A DNA stretch of 64,000 bases. Source: Sphingomonadales bacterium (lineage in GTDB: Bacteria > Pseudomonadota > Alphaproteobacteria > Sphingomonadales > Sphingomonadaceae). The notes beneath the pieces were generated by a model that worked only from the letters and a program-made list of their open reading frames with translations, made no database searches and was not told the DNA's origin. The DNA is taken from NCBI GenBank assembly GCA_028871475.1, contig JAGWMZ010000003.1, forward strand, positions 124,001 through 188,000. The letters are read 5' to 3'. Each line of letters begins with the position of its first letter. Position 1 is the stretch's first letter. Of the stretch, positions 1 to 9,710 are shown in pieces. A program made the translations under genes and the position numbers.

Positions 1-416
1 CCTTCCTGATGGAGAGCTCTCTCTTCGGGCAATTCTGCGGAATGCTCTTGCGACATGCGAGGCAATTACAAGATCAGATTTGCAGAATTACTTTCTCAGA
101 TCACTCTTAATCCAACGAACAACTCACTGGAAATCCGGTTCCATGCGAATACCTCTGCTTTGGATTATTTAACTTAACTAAACCACAAGAATAATAGGTC
201 CACATCATGCGATTTTTACCTAAAACATACAGACAAGATGACATGATAAATTCGAACAAAAGCAAGAAATATCTGCAAAAATCGCCAAATGGAAATTTCC
301 GATCAAAATAAATCCATTTTCGATCCAACCCCCTCAATGCTTTGTTAAATCAATTTTCAGAAAACACTCGTTAGAGAAACCTTACCGCTTAATTCACGCG
401 AAACGGGACCACCCAA
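1..416. other. AT-rich left edge without a supported gene
   Basis: Bases 100-400 are clearly more AT-rich than the rest of the window. Frame 2 of the plus strand is open from the window edge to a TAA at 170-172 and could be the last 56 codons of a gene that begins outside, but the translated tail matches no family I recognise. The minus-strand ORF at 107-337 is low complexity and lacks a convincing ribosome site. The AT-rich stretch probably carries the promoter of the small gene at 417. Confidence 0.4.
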
Positions 417-671
417 ATGTTGCCTGCCGTCATCCCTGAACACGCCCACCGCCCGTCCTCGGCGCGCCATGATCGCCACAGGAACAACGATTGGAGCAAA
501 CGGCCCACGGTGGCGACCTCGGCTTACGAGGGCATGCGCACCGTCGACACCATTGGCGCCAGTTATGAGAAATACCCTCGCTATGTTCGGGTCCTCATCA
601 TCATTGCGCTGACAGCCATGCTGTGGACAGTGCTGTTCATGGGCACCTCAGCCTTGCTTTCGGCCATCTGA
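417..671 (+). CDS. Small single-TM protein heading the polysaccharide locus
   Basis: The 84-residue product has a charged, probably cytoplasmic N-terminal half (rich in His, Arg and Ser) and one hydrophobic segment at about residues 57-80 (VLIIIALTAMLWTVLF). I do not recognise a family. A GGGA stands about 9 bases before the ATG. The tail beginning YPRYVR shares Y, P, R, L and W at identical spacing with the tail of the small protein at 9711-10004, which closes the same locus, so both may be related membrane accessories of exopolysaccharide export. The function is unknown. Confidence 0.55.
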   Translation: MLPAVIPEHAHRPSSARHDRHRNNDWSKRPTVATSAYEGMRTVDTIGASYEKYPRYVRVLIIIALTAMLWTVLFMGTSALLSAI

Positions 672-935
672 TCCACTCTGTCGGAACGCGGGCAGAGGCC
701 CACTGCCGGACACTGCCGCCAAAATCGAGCCTTTGACGGCCCAGGGCAAAGGCCCTCGCGTTCCTGCCAAACGAGGTCCATGCTCGCCACAAGGACTGAC
801 GGTTCTGCCGCCCGGATTATGCCGGCAGCTGCACCATCACCCCATCAATAACACCAAAACGGCCCCACTCCGCGTTTCCCGCAGATGCGCTTTTGGTCAT
901 CATTCCCGACATCTGACAGGGTGAAAGGAAGACCG

Positions 936-2288
936 GTGTTCCGCCGTGGGCCTACCAGTTCCAGCTTGCCGATCATCGTGGCCTGTCTTTGCGGCGGTGC
1001 GGCCGTGCAGGCCCAGGACCTCAGCGGCACCAGCGCTTCGTCCATCACCGTGCCACTGCCGCCCGCCCTGTCGCCGGGGGGCTATGCGCCGCCCCAGCCT
1101 GCCGTGCCCGAAGGCGTTGGCGTGGCAGACAGGCCCCGCCAAGACTATCTGCCCATCGGTGGCCGCCTCGGCTCATTTTTTCTTTATCCCGACGCAGCGA
1201 TAACGACGGGACTGTCGGACAACATCCGCGCGACGCAGGCCGATCGCATGGGCGACAGCTATCTGCGGGTCAGCGCCGGTACGCAACTCGTTTCCGGTTT
1301 TTCGCGCCACAAGGTGAAGGCGGGCCTCTTCGTCAGTCACCCCTTTTACCTCCATCATCCGCAGGAGGGCATCACGCAATATGGCGGCAGTCTGGACACC
1401 ACGCTGGACCTCGATCGCAGGACACAGGCCGATGTGATGTTCACCGCCGGGCGCTCGATCGTCGACCGGACAGATTTCACAAGCCCGCCCGATGCCACGT
1501 CGCCCATCGCCTATGATCATGCCTCCGCCCGGCTGAACCTCACTCACGGGATCAACCGGCTGACCCTGTCCAGCACCGCCAAGGTCACCGGCACATCCTA
1601 CCGCCATGGGCGGACCGATAGTGGCGCCCTCATCAGCCAGACCTATCGCGACATGACCGCCTATGATCTGGTGCAGGAAGCGCGCTACACGCTTCATCCC
1701 GGCTTCGACGCGGTGCTGCATGTCAGCTATAACCGCGCTGTTTATGCGCTTCCCGCCAGCGATCCCGCGCAGCCCGGCCATCTCGCGCGCGATGCCTCTG
1801 GTTGGACGGTGCAAGCCGGCGCACGTCTCGGCCTTACCGGCACGCTCTATGGGGAACTGCGCCTCGGCTACCTTTGGCGAGACTATGCGGACCCTCGCCT
1901 GCGCGCCGCGCGCGGTTTTTCGTTCGACGGCAATCTGCTATGGAATGCCGGCACGCTCACCTCCGTCCGGCTGCGCGGCAGCCGCAGCGTGGAAGAAGCG
2001 GCCTCCACCACAGCCGCCGGCAATCTCGTCACCATGGTCAGCCTTGGCCTCGATCATGAGTTGCAGCGCAATATCATCATCTCGGCCGAAGGCGGCTATC
2101 TGCGCCTGGCCCCCATCGGCACCGGCGCCACGGCGGATTTGTGGAGCAGCCGTCTGTCTGCCCGCTACCTCATATCCCGGCGTATTTCGCTCACGGCGCA
2201 ATTGGGGCATGCGGCACGCAGTTCTGTCGACGTCAGCCACGCCTTTGTCGCCAATACGGCCTCGCTGAGCCTCTCAATCACCCTATGA
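936..2288 (+). CDS. Outer-membrane beta-barrel protein (BBP2-like)
   Basis: The product is about 450 residues with a signal peptide ending near AVQAQ and then long alternating strands typical of a large outer-membrane barrel, ending in the aromatic/hydrophobic SLSITL. The pattern (LYPDAAITTGLSDNIRA, then strands with Arg/Tyr pairs) resembles the putative beta-barrel porin 2 family, often found beside exopolysaccharide genes in alphaproteobacteria. The GTG at 936 is chosen because AAAGGAAG lies 4 bases upstream and it gives a clean signal peptide; an ATG at 885 in the same frame adds 17 residues before it. The likely role is passage or anchoring of the polymer at the outer membrane (inference from context). 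The pyruvyl transferase gene follows after about 40 bases. Confidence 0.75.
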   Translation: MFRRGPTSSSLPIIVACLCGGAAVQAQDLSGTSASSITVPLPPALSPGGYAPPQPAVPEGVGVADRPRQDYLPIGGRLGSFFLYPDAAITTGLSDNIRATQADRMGDSYLRVSAGTQLVSGFSRHKVKAGLFVSHPFYLHHPQEGITQYGGSLDTTLDLDRRTQADVMFTAGRSIVDRTDFTSPPDATSPIAYDHASARLNLTHGINRLTLSSTAKVTGTSYRHGRTDSGALISQTYRDMTAYDLVQEARYTLHPGFDAVLHVSYNRAVYALPASDPAQPGHLARDASGWTVQAGARLGLTGTLYGELRLGYLWRDYADPRLRAARGFSFDGNLLWNAGTLTSVRLRGSRSVEEAASTTAAGNLVTMVSLGLDHELQRNIIISAEGGYLRLAPIGTGATADLWSSRLSARYLISRRISLTAQLGHAARSSVDVSHAFVANTASLSLSITL

Positions 2289-2327
2289 AACGACCAGCTT
2301 TCTCGCCCGCCCCCTGAAACAGACGGG

Positions 2328-3317
2328 ATGACCTTTATGCAGCTTATCCATTATTCCGGGCCTGTCCCCAATTTCGGGGACGACCTCAACGCATTGGTCT
2401 GGCCCGCGCTGGCGCCACACCTCTTTGAGGAAGAGGATGACGAGCGCGGCTTTGTCGGCATCGGCACCATCCTTGGCATGGCGGGCCACACCCACCGCAA
2501 GCTCGAAATCATGTCGAGCGGCGCGGGATACGATCCCATCGGCAATTGGGCCGACCGACACATCAGCTTCCATTGCGTCAGAGGCCCGGTCACGACGCAT
2601 GTGCTGGGGCTCGATCCTTCCGTTGCCATCACCGATGGCGCCATTCTCTGCCCTCTCGTCCCCGCCCTGCCAAAACGCCGCGGAGAGGGGCGGTCGATCG
2701 CCGTCATACCCCATTTTCAGACACTGGCCTTTCCCGGCTGGAAAGAGGCTTGCGATGCCGCCGGCATGGTCCTGATCGACCCACGCCTGCCGCCCGAAAC
2801 GGTGATCCATGCCATTGTCGATGCAAATCTCGTGCTGACGGAATCGCTGCATGGCGCAATCATTGCGGACACCTATGGCATTCCATGGAGCGCTTTTGCC
2901 ACTTCCGGCAATTTCTGCATGCCCAAATGGATCGACTGGACAGCCTCGGTCGGCGTGGAACTTGGCGTGACGTATGTGCCCCCGCCCAGCGGCGATCCCC
3001 TGGAGATTTTCGGCAGACCCCGGCGGCAGTTCGGATTACGCGCGAGCTTCTCGCTGGAAGATGCCTGTGCGGAAATGCAGGCTCACGTCCGTTCGCACGC
3101 ACCAAAAATCGGGTTTGGACGAGTGACTCACTGGGCCAAGGCAGGCGCAAAGGCGCTCGGCCTCAAACGCCTCAGCCGTGCCTATAGTGGCCTCAACTCC
3201 TCCCGCACAGCCGAGGCACTCTACCGCCTTAGCCAAAGCGAAGGCATGATCAGCAAGGCAAGCCACCGCGACCGGCTGACGGACCGTTTGGCCAGCGCTT
3301 TACATGCAATAGCCTGA
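2328..3317 (+). CDS. Polysaccharide pyruvyl transferase family protein (ExoV/CsaB-like)
   Basis: This enzyme class adds a pyruvate ketal to a sugar of a polysaccharide repeat unit, using phosphoenolpyruvate. The 329-residue product has the family's N-terminal signature (GPVPNFGDDLN, residues about 11-21), a central RGPVTTHVLGLDP segment, and the strongly conserved ESLHGAIIADTYGIPW near residue 170. The length fits ExoV-type proteins. ATG at 2337 is an alternative start with better spacing from the upstream GACGGG. It probably forms one unit with the barrel gene and is convergent with the flippase gene. Pyruvylation would make the polymer acidic. Confidence 0.85.
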   Translation: MTFMQLIHYSGPVPNFGDDLNALVWPALAPHLFEEEDDERGFVGIGTILGMAGHTHRKLEIMSSGAGYDPIGNWADRHISFHCVRGPVTTHVLGLDPSVAITDGAILCPLVPALPKRRGEGRSIAVIPHFQTLAFPGWKEACDAAGMVLIDPRLPPETVIHAIVDANLVLTESLHGAIIADTYGIPWSAFATSGNFCMPKWIDWTASVGVELGVTYVPPPSGDPLEIFGRPRRQFGLRASFSLEDACAEMQAHVRSHAPKIGFGRVTHWAKAGAKALGLKRLSRAYSGLNSSRTAEALYRLSQSEGMISKASHRDRLTDRLASALHAIA

Positions 3318-3345
3318 CCGCCCCCTGGCCGGGCCTCGTGCCCGC

Positions 3346-4752
3346 TCAGATTTTGCGCAACAGCCAGGGCACACCGACGAGCGCCCCTGCCCCACCACTG
3401 ATCGCCAATTCGATAAAATTGCGCAACACGCCTGTCTCCCCGGCCAACAACCACGCCGCGCCCAGCCGGCCGCATTGGCAAATCACCATGGTGCAGGCCA
3501 GCGGCAGAACGAAGTGGGTAAAGACGATGCCCATCAGCCCACGCCCCACCTCGCACAGCGCAGCATATTGCACCATACACAGCAACACGCTTCGTCCAAG
3601 TATCGCCACCGCTGTCGTGAAAATCCCATAGGGCGCCGTGACCACAATCAGCGCCACATTACCGATCAACCCCGCCACGCTGATAGCCAGCAGCGTTCCA
3701 TTGCGCCGGGTCACCGTCAGCACCGCCCCGGCAACCGACCCCAAGGCCCTGACCACGCCCGACAGCGCAAGCGCAGCCGCCACAGGCGCCGCCGCCGCCC
3801 AGTGGGCTCCGAACACAAAGGGCACCGCCACCGGCGCGAGCACGGCAAACATGCCCGCCGGCAAACCGCAGACCAGCGCCACGCTGGCCACGCCCCGCGC
3901 AATGGCATCACGCCGTCCGCTTTCACCGGAAACGGCAAAACCAGGCTGCCACACGATCTGCGCCATGGATGACGCCAGCGTGACTGACACAATTTCGATC
4001 CGCTTGCCCAGATTATACTGGCCGACGACGGCTGGAAGAAACATTCTTCCGGCCAGCACCTGATCAAGATAGTTATTCCCCCCCGCCGCCACGCGCACAC
4101 CGCTGGCCCGCAGCGCCTGGCCCATCATGTCACGCGCAGGGGCGTCATGGTACTCCGGGCGGGCCATCACCTTGGCGCCCCAGATTGTCGCCAGAAAGGT
4201 GACAAGCGACTGGATGACATAAAAGCTCACCAAGCCGCCAATGGGGGATACGCCCAACCCCACGCCCATCCCGATAAGGGCCCCGATCACACCGCTATAA
4301 AGGCTGCGAGTGCTCAGTCGGCGGATTTCCGCTCGCCGCACCATGGCCGCCTGTGGCTGCAACAGCGCAAGATCGAACAGGACCTTCAAACCGAGCCAAT
4401 ATGCGGGGGCCGGCATCACCATCCCGAACACGGATTGCGAAATCGCCAATACGCCCCAAAACGTCACCATGACAACAAGCGCAGCGCTCAGCAAAATCGC
4501 GGCAGCAGCCTCGTGATAGGTCCGCTCGCCTTCATCATGGGTGACCAGCACATCATACAGCCCCTGCGGCGCCAATGTCTTGAGCATCTCGAGCACGGCG
4601 AGGGCAACCGCCACCAACGCGAATTGCGCGGGCGCCATCAGACGGGCAAAACCGGCGAACACAACGAAAGGCAGGCCGACGGCCGCCACCCCGTTCAGCG
4701 ACGACCAGAACACCGCCCCCCGTGAAGCGACAGGAGCAGCGCGAGAGCTCAT
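3346..4752 (-). CDS. Lipopolysaccharide/oligosaccharide flippase (Wzx-like, MOP superfamily)
   Basis: The 468-residue protein is almost entirely hydrophobic, with about 12 predicted membrane segments in the pattern of the polysaccharide biosynthesis (RfbX/Wzx) family, including the N-terminal RGAVFWSSLNG and the internal YLDQVLAGRMFLPAVVG, a position where flippases usually carry this type of loop. It should move lipid-linked repeat units across the inner membrane. It is transcribed after the two-domain glycosyltransferase, 62 bases downstream of it, so the two are probably co-expressed. No Wzy polymerase or Wzc co-polymerase is visible nearby. Confidence 0.8.
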   Translation of the reverse strand: MSSRAAPVASRGAVFWSSLNGVAAVGLPFVVFAGFARLMAPAQFALVAVALAVLEMLKTLAPQGLYDVLVTHDEGERTYHEAAAAILLSAALVVMVTFWGVLAISQSVFGMVMPAPAYWLGLKVLFDLALLQPQAAMVRRAEIRRLSTRSLYSGVIGALIGMGVGLGVSPIGGLVSFYVIQSLVTFLATIWGAKVMARPEYHDAPARDMMGQALRASGVRVAAGGNNYLDQVLAGRMFLPAVVGQYNLGKRIEIVSVTLASSMAQIVWQPGFAVSGESGRRDAIARGVASVALVCGLPAGMFAVLAPVAVPFVFGAHWAAAAPVAAALALSGVVRALGSVAGAVLTVTRRNGTLLAISVAGLIGNVALIVVTAPYGIFTTAVAILGRSVLLCMVQYAALCEVGRGLMGIVFTHFVLPLACTMVICQCGRLGAAWLLAGETGVLRNFIELAISGGAGALVGVPWLLRKI

Positions 4753-4814
4753 ATACGATACCTATCTCCTGAAATATTGGGCGCGACGGAGCGAGGATGG
4801 GGGAGAAGCCGGAC

Positions 4815-7079
4815 TTATCGGGATGCCGTGGCGTTCGGCTTCATCCCTCGCACAACAAAGGGGCGCAGTTCGTAAAGGAAGCCCATCGACCACCCCAGAT
4901 GCATGATCATCGCCGCCACACCGGCATAGAGCACGCTCGCCCTGCGTTGACGCCATGCCAGCGCCACACCGTAAAGGCAGCAGAGGATGGCCCAGCCGAT
5001 CATGGGCAGAGCCATCACCCAACACAAGGGCGTGAGAGCCGCCATTGCCGCCCCCAGCATCCCCAGCACCACCACCGGGGCAATCGCCAAGGGCATGGCC
5101 TGACGCAGTGCCATGGGCATGCGATGTCGCCGCCAATTTTGCGCCCGCCCGCGCCCATAGCCCAAATATTGCCGCAGCAAACGCCCTGGCGAGCGGCGCG
5201 GGTAATAGACAATGGCTTGCGATGGCTCGAGCCAGATCCTGCCACCCAAACCGCGCAGCCGATAGTCGAGCTCAGCATCCTCATTATGCGAGAAGCTCTC
5301 GTCGTACCCGCCAGCTTTCATGAACAAGGACAGGTCAAACAGGGCATGATGACCATGGTCAACGAAGCGCCCACGCCCCAAATTGCGATGCGGCGCCCCA
5401 CCATTGCCTAAAAGCGAATTCTGAGCCGCCGCCACGGCCGACTGGAATCCTTCATCTCCTTGCGTCATCATGGGAACCACCACCGATGTCGCGTCGTGCT
5501 CAACCGCCGCGCGCAGCAAACCTGCAACATATTGACGCGGATAGCTGCAATGTGCGTCGATCCTCACGATCCAGGAAGCTCCTTTGCCCAAGCTGCGCAC
5601 CGCGAGATTGACACCTGCCGACTGCAATCCGGCAGGGTTATTCAGCAAGTGTACGCAAGGATGCTTTTGCGCCCATTCCAACGCGATCTCACGGCTGCGA
5701 TCCTGACTGCCGCCATCGGCAACAACAATGCGCGCGCCCGGATTGTCGGCCACCTGTTGCGCCAGAAGCCCCGGCAAATGCGCCTCCTCATTCAGGCAGG
5801 GGATAACGATCAGCACGTCGGAAGCGTCCCGCACAGCCTCCCCCTGCGCATCTTCCCTTTCCACCATCGTTGAAACGGACGCGCCCGTGATCTGCGCCAC
5901 GAGGGCGGCATGCTCGTCGGGCAAAAGAAACACGTCACGCCGGGCAACATCGGCAACCTCCGCCCGCAGGCGCAGATATTCAGGCAAGGTCAGCGCGCTC
6001 AACAACGTGCCAAGTTCATCGACCGGATCGCGCAGCCTCACCCCCGCGCCGCGCTGGGCCAGCCATTGCCCGGTGGCCACCTCGCCCAGAGCAATCGGCA
6101 CGGCGCCATAGGCGATGCCTTCATACAGCCGGTTGGGCAGCAACCATGCCGAATTGAGCCCCTCCTCGAAATAATCGATCGCCCAAATGAAATGGATGCC
6201 GCCAAACAGCCGGGGCAGATCCTCCGACGTGTAGGGCCCGATGTAAGAGACATGAGGCCATGCCGCGACCTGCGCCGCGAAATCGTGAAATTCCGCAGGG
6301 GATGGTTTTCCGGCGATAACGATCCGGATGGAGCCACCACCGTCGCGCGCAATCCGGCCCAACATCGCCAGCGTGCGACGACAGCGCAACATGCCGAACC
6401 AGCCGATCACCCAGGGCGCCTCAACCGTTCCCATGCGCGCAGGGCGTAGCAATGGCACCACCTGCGCCGGCGGCTGTCCCGCCTGGTCCCGATAGGCTGG
6501 CACCTTGTTCTCCGCCAGCAGCGCGGGGCCGAGATAGCCGCAGATGCACCGGAAATACGCATCACGGAAATGGGGAGAGCTGATCAGCAGCAAGTCGCCG
6601 CCCTCCATCGCCCGGCGCTCAACCCAACGCAACGCACGCGCCACAAAGCCCCGCCCCAGCATCAGACGGTGAATATCGAGACATTCATAGACCAGCCGCT
6701 GCCCGGGGCGGCGCACCCGCGCCGCCAGCACCAAAGTTTCCAGATTGCGGGCGATCAGAACCTTTGCGTCATCCACACCCCGCAACACAGCGGCGGGAAA
6801 GAGCAGCGCGAAAACCACCGTGAACAGCCGGGCCAGCAAGGCTCCATCGCGCGTGCGGCCAAGGCTGACAGCCGCCGCCCCCGCCACCTCGCGCGGTGCG
6901 GTGCCACGGCGAAAGAAACCAAGAACCCGCACATCATGCCCGCCATCGCGCAGCATGGCGACGCGCCGTGCCACGGCCGCGTCCTGAAGGTCATGCACAA
7001 GATAGGCGATCCGTGCTCTCTGCATCTGGGCCACGCGCTGCTCCCCAAGGTCAGATGTGAATGTCGAGGCCTGTCGCAA
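4815..7079 (-). CDS. Two-domain glycosyltransferase: GT4-like domain fused to an ExoA-like GT2 with membrane tail
   Basis: The 754-residue protein joins two enzymes. Residues about 20-395 form a GT-B type domain (AYLVHDLQDAAVARRV at the start, donor-side NRLYEGIAYGAVPIALGE near 316-333). Residues about 421-650 are a GT-A family 2 domain with VIPCLNEEAHLPGLL, VADGGSQDRS, the DxH at 508-510, the acidic HNEDAELDYR near 598-607 and a QYLGYGRGRAQNW motif. Three or four hydrophobic helices follow (about 660-735). Such GT2 proteins (succinoglycan ExoA type) extend a lipid-linked repeat unit. The internal Met19 (7025) is a possible alternative start. One polypeptide could make two successive linkages. 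Domain fusion is seen; the substrate order is unknown. Confidence 0.8.
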   Translation of the reverse strand: MRQASTFTSDLGEQRVAQMQRARIAYLVHDLQDAAVARRVAMLRDGGHDVRVLGFFRRGTAPREVAGAAAVSLGRTRDGALLARLFTVVFALLFPAAVLRGVDDAKVLIARNLETLVLAARVRRPGQRLVYECLDIHRLMLGRGFVARALRWVERRAMEGGDLLLISSPHFRDAYFRCICGYLGPALLAENKVPAYRDQAGQPPAQVVPLLRPARMGTVEAPWVIGWFGMLRCRRTLAMLGRIARDGGGSIRIVIAGKPSPAEFHDFAAQVAAWPHVSYIGPYTSEDLPRLFGGIHFIWAIDYFEEGLNSAWLLPNRLYEGIAYGAVPIALGEVATGQWLAQRGAGVRLRDPVDELGTLLSALTLPEYLRLRAEVADVARRDVFLLPDEHAALVAQITGASVSTMVEREDAQGEAVRDASDVLIVIPCLNEEAHLPGLLAQQVADNPGARIVVADGGSQDRSREIALEWAQKHPCVHLLNNPAGLQSAGVNLAVRSLGKGASWIVRIDAHCSYPRQYVAGLLRAAVEHDATSVVVPMMTQGDEGFQSAVAAAQNSLLGNGGAPHRNLGRGRFVDHGHHALFDLSLFMKAGGYDESFSHNEDAELDYRLRGLGGRIWLEPSQAIVYYPRRSPGRLLRQYLGYGRGRAQNWRRHRMPMALRQAMPLAIAPVVVLGMLGAAMAALTPLCWVMALPMIGWAILCCLYGVALAWRQRRASVLYAGVAAMIMHLGWSMGFLYELRPFVVRGMKPNATASR

Positions 7080-7439
7080 ACGCCGTTCATGGCGGGCGCA
7101 CCGCCTTTACCGGCAGCGCCGCTTGCCAGCGGCAGCCGGAGGGAGGGTGCCAAACGAAGGCCCATGGGATGCGGAACATGATCGCAGGCCGCATCGTCCT
7201 GTGGGGTTATGGTGCAGCGCTTGCTGCAACTGCGCACGCGCGAACGGATCGGCTTTCGAGCCATTCGCGCGCCATCACTTCCAAAATAGAGCTACTGCCC
7301 TGTTTGCCGCGCCGGCCGATCGCGGAAATGTCCAAATCGGTTGCGAGATACATGGATTCATGCGCTCAAGCCCGCCACCATTCCCCAGCGCCAACCATGC
7401 TATCCAGCCACTTCTGCCTGCAGGAGGGAACCCCGCCCC
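7080..7439. other. Divergent promoter region in the polysaccharide locus
   Basis: This 360-base gap separates the minus-strand glycosyltransferase and the plus-strand TolC-like gene and must carry promoters for both. I saw no clear operator dyad, terminator or small gene in it. In-frame ATG at 7341 for the TolC-like gene lies here but would put a non-signal extension before the signal peptide. Confidence 0.5.
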
Positions 7440-8978
7440 ATGCCCCTTCCCGTTATCAAGGCCGCAAGATTCAGCTCTCACAATCGGCAAATCCGCACCG
7501 TTTCGGCAGGAGCAGGCACCCGTCCATGTCCTTACGCTAGCCGCTTCACATATGCAGGGTTGGCCATGCTGGCTTTCTACATGTCCGCGCCGCCAGCCCA
7601 TGCCGACGATCTGTTGCAGGCCCTGGCCAAGGCATATGCGTCCAATCCCGATATACAGGAGGCCCGCGCCCGAACCCGCGCTCAGGATGAAGGCGTGCAG
7701 ATCGCCCGCGCACCGGGCCTCCCCTCGCTGCAGGCGGTGGGGCGCTTCAGCCGCTCGCTGCTGGTGGGCACGAACAACACCACCTTGCCCACCCGCACGC
7801 TGTCAGGCGAGGTGGACGCCAGCGTGCCGGTCTATGAGGGCGGGGCCATCCGCAATGCAACGCTGGCAGCCAAGCAACGCGTCTATGCCAGCCGCAAGGA
7901 TCTCACCAGCACCGAAAGCGCCGTTTTTGCCAATGTGGTTCAGGTCTATCTCGGGGTCATTCATGATGAGACGGTGGTCCAGCTCAACCGCAAGAACGTC
8001 GAAGCACTGGAGATCAACCTCAAGGCCACCACCGCCCGTTTCCAGCGTGGCGATCTGACACGAACCGATGTGGCCCAATCGCGCGAGCGCCTGTCGCTGG
8101 CCAAGGCCGTTCTGCAGACTGCCCAGGTGCAATTGGCGGCCAGTCGGGAAAAATATGTGGCAATCGTCGGCAGTGAGCCCGTCGCACTCAGCCAGCCGCC
8201 CGGACTGACGGGCCTGCCCGCCAGTGTCGCGGATGCCATCAACATCGCGATCGACAACAATCCCGATCTTGCCTCCGCCAAGCTGACCGCCACCGCCTAT
8301 GCCTATGACGCCAAGGTCGCCAAGGCCGGTCGCGCGCCCAAGGTCCAGCTTTTCGGCAATTTCCAATATGACAATTATTTCGACACCTATGGTGGCTATC
8401 TGGTTCCTTATTATTCGCAGTATGACAAGATCGCCGCCGTGGGCGTGCAAGTCACCGTGCCCATCTTTCAGGGCGGCCTGCCCGCCGCGCAGCAACGGCA
8501 AGCCGATGCGGAGCGTGGTGCGGCGCTCGAACATGCCACATCGGTCGAGCGGCAGGTCATTCAGGGTGTGCGGTCTGCCTTTCTTCAGTGGCGCGCGTCC
8601 AACGGCATCATCGCCGCCAACCAGAGCGCGGTGGAGGCCGCCGGGCAAAGTCTGGCGGGCGTGCGCACCGAGAACAAGATCGGCGACCGCACCATCATCG
8701 ACATCCTCAATGCCGAGCAGGAACTGCTCAGCGCGCAGGTGCAGCTCGTGTCCGCCCAGCGCGACGCTTATATCGCCGCCTTCAATCTGCTCACCGCCAT
8801 GGGCCGCTCCACAGCCGGCGATCTGGGCCTGACCGACCTCTATGATCCGCAGGTGCATTATCATGCCGTATCGGGCAGCATCTGGGATTGGGGCGCAACG
8901 AATACCAGACATCCCGTCGCCACCTCGACGCGACAGATCCCGGCGCAGACCGGTGAGATCGGCCCCAAACTTCCATGA
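7440..8978 (+). CDS. TolC-family outer-membrane channel protein
   Basis: The product is about 512 residues with a signal region ending near PPAHA and two OEP repeats typical of TolC (LLQALAKAYASNPDIQEARA at the first repeat, then the ATSVERQVIQGVRSAFLQWR and IDILNAEQELLSAQVQL helices of the second). It forms trimeric outer-membrane/periplasmic tunnels for type I secretion or efflux. The start at 7440 is preferred because AGGAGG at 7422-7427 lies 12 bases upstream; ATG 7341 adds 33 residues. It overlaps the export gene by ATGA if that gene starts at 8975, so the two are translationally coupled. Its position between sugar genes suggests a role in polymer or enzyme export (inference). Confidence 0.88.
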   Translation: MPLPVIKAARFSSHNRQIRTVSAGAGTRPCPYASRFTYAGLAMLAFYMSAPPAHADDLLQALAKAYASNPDIQEARARTRAQDEGVQIARAPGLPSLQAVGRFSRSLLVGTNNTTLPTRTLSGEVDASVPVYEGGAIRNATLAAKQRVYASRKDLTSTESAVFANVVQVYLGVIHDETVVQLNRKNVEALEINLKATTARFQRGDLTRTDVAQSRERLSLAKAVLQTAQVQLAASREKYVAIVGSEPVALSQPPGLTGLPASVADAINIAIDNNPDLASAKLTATAYAYDAKVAKAGRAPKVQLFGNFQYDNYFDTYGGYLVPYYSQYDKIAAVGVQVTVPIFQGGLPAAQQRQADAERGAALEHATSVERQVIQGVRSAFLQWRASNGIIAANQSAVEAAGQSLAGVRTENKIGDRTIIDILNAEQELLSAQVQLVSAQRDAYIAAFNLLTAMGRSTAGDLGLTDLYDPQVHYHAVSGSIWDWGATNTRHPVATSTRQIPAQTGEIGPKLP

Positions 8979-9013
8979 AAAACCGTTTCGCAACCCTGTC
9001 CAAGGACCATGTC

Positions 9014-9580
9014 ATGCGACTTCCCCTGCTCTGGCCCCGCCTGCTGCTTGGCACAACATGCCTCGCCATCTCGCCCATCGCCCTCCATGCCGCGCCCAAC
9101 GTGCCTGAGGTGCAGAACAGTGATTACCGGCTCGGCCCGGACGACAAGGTGCATATCACCGTCTATGGTGAGGACCGGCTGACCGGCGACTACATGGTGA
9201 CAAGCAAAGGCCTGGTATCATTTCCGCTGATCGGTGACATTCCGGCTGCTGGTCGCAGTCTGGGCGAGGTGCAGGAGGACATCCGCCAACGCCTTGCCGC
9301 AGGCTATATCCGTGACCCGCGCGTCGCGATCGAGGTGGGCAATTTCCGCAGCTTCTACGTGCTGGGCGAGGTGAACAAGCCGGGTGAATATCCCTATCGC
9401 ACCAATCTCACGCTCGATCAGGCCGTGGCGACGGCGGGCGGATACAGCTATCGCGCCAACAAGAAGAAGATCATCCTGCACCACGCTGGGCGGCCGGAGC
9501 AGGTCGTGCAGCTGGGCAAGTTGGAAACAATCGGGCTCCAACCCGGTGATACCATCCGCATTCCGGAACGGTTTTTCTGA
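9014..9580 (+). CDS. Short Wza-like polysaccharide export protein
   Basis: The 188-residue product has a signal peptide (MRLPLLWPRLLLGTTCLA), a Poly_export domain beginning DYRLGPDDKVHITVYGED, and one SLBB-like domain (FYVLGEVNKPGEYPYRTN). This is the family that builds the periplasmic/outer-membrane export channel, but the protein is about half the length of E. coli Wza and lacks its C-terminal helix. No lipobox Cys is evident. AAGGA at 9002-9006 supports the ATG at 9014; the ATG at 8975, overlapping the stop of the TolC-like gene, is the alternative (201 residues). Confidence 0.87.
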   Translation: MRLPLLWPRLLLGTTCLAISPIALHAAPNVPEVQNSDYRLGPDDKVHITVYGEDRLTGDYMVTSKGLVSFPLIGDIPAAGRSLGEVQEDIRQRLAAGYIRDPRVAIEVGNFRSFYVLGEVNKPGEYPYRTNLTLDQAVATAGGYSYRANKKKIILHHAGRPEQVVQLGKLETIGLQPGDTIRIPERFF

Positions 9581-9710
9581 GCCTTTGCGCCAAATGAGGT
9601 CCCATCAGTCAAGGTCTCGGAAAGACTTTTGGCGGTATGAGGGGATAGCAGGCTGTCCTGCCTGCCCCGGCTATCCTATCCACCGGGTCTGACGAGAGGA
9701 TCGTGCCGCC

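Noticed and set aside
107..337. Minus-strand 76-residue ORF in the AT-rich edge
   Set aside because: Low-complexity product, no ribosome site, no domain; AT-rich DNA makes long open frames rare but this one has no support.
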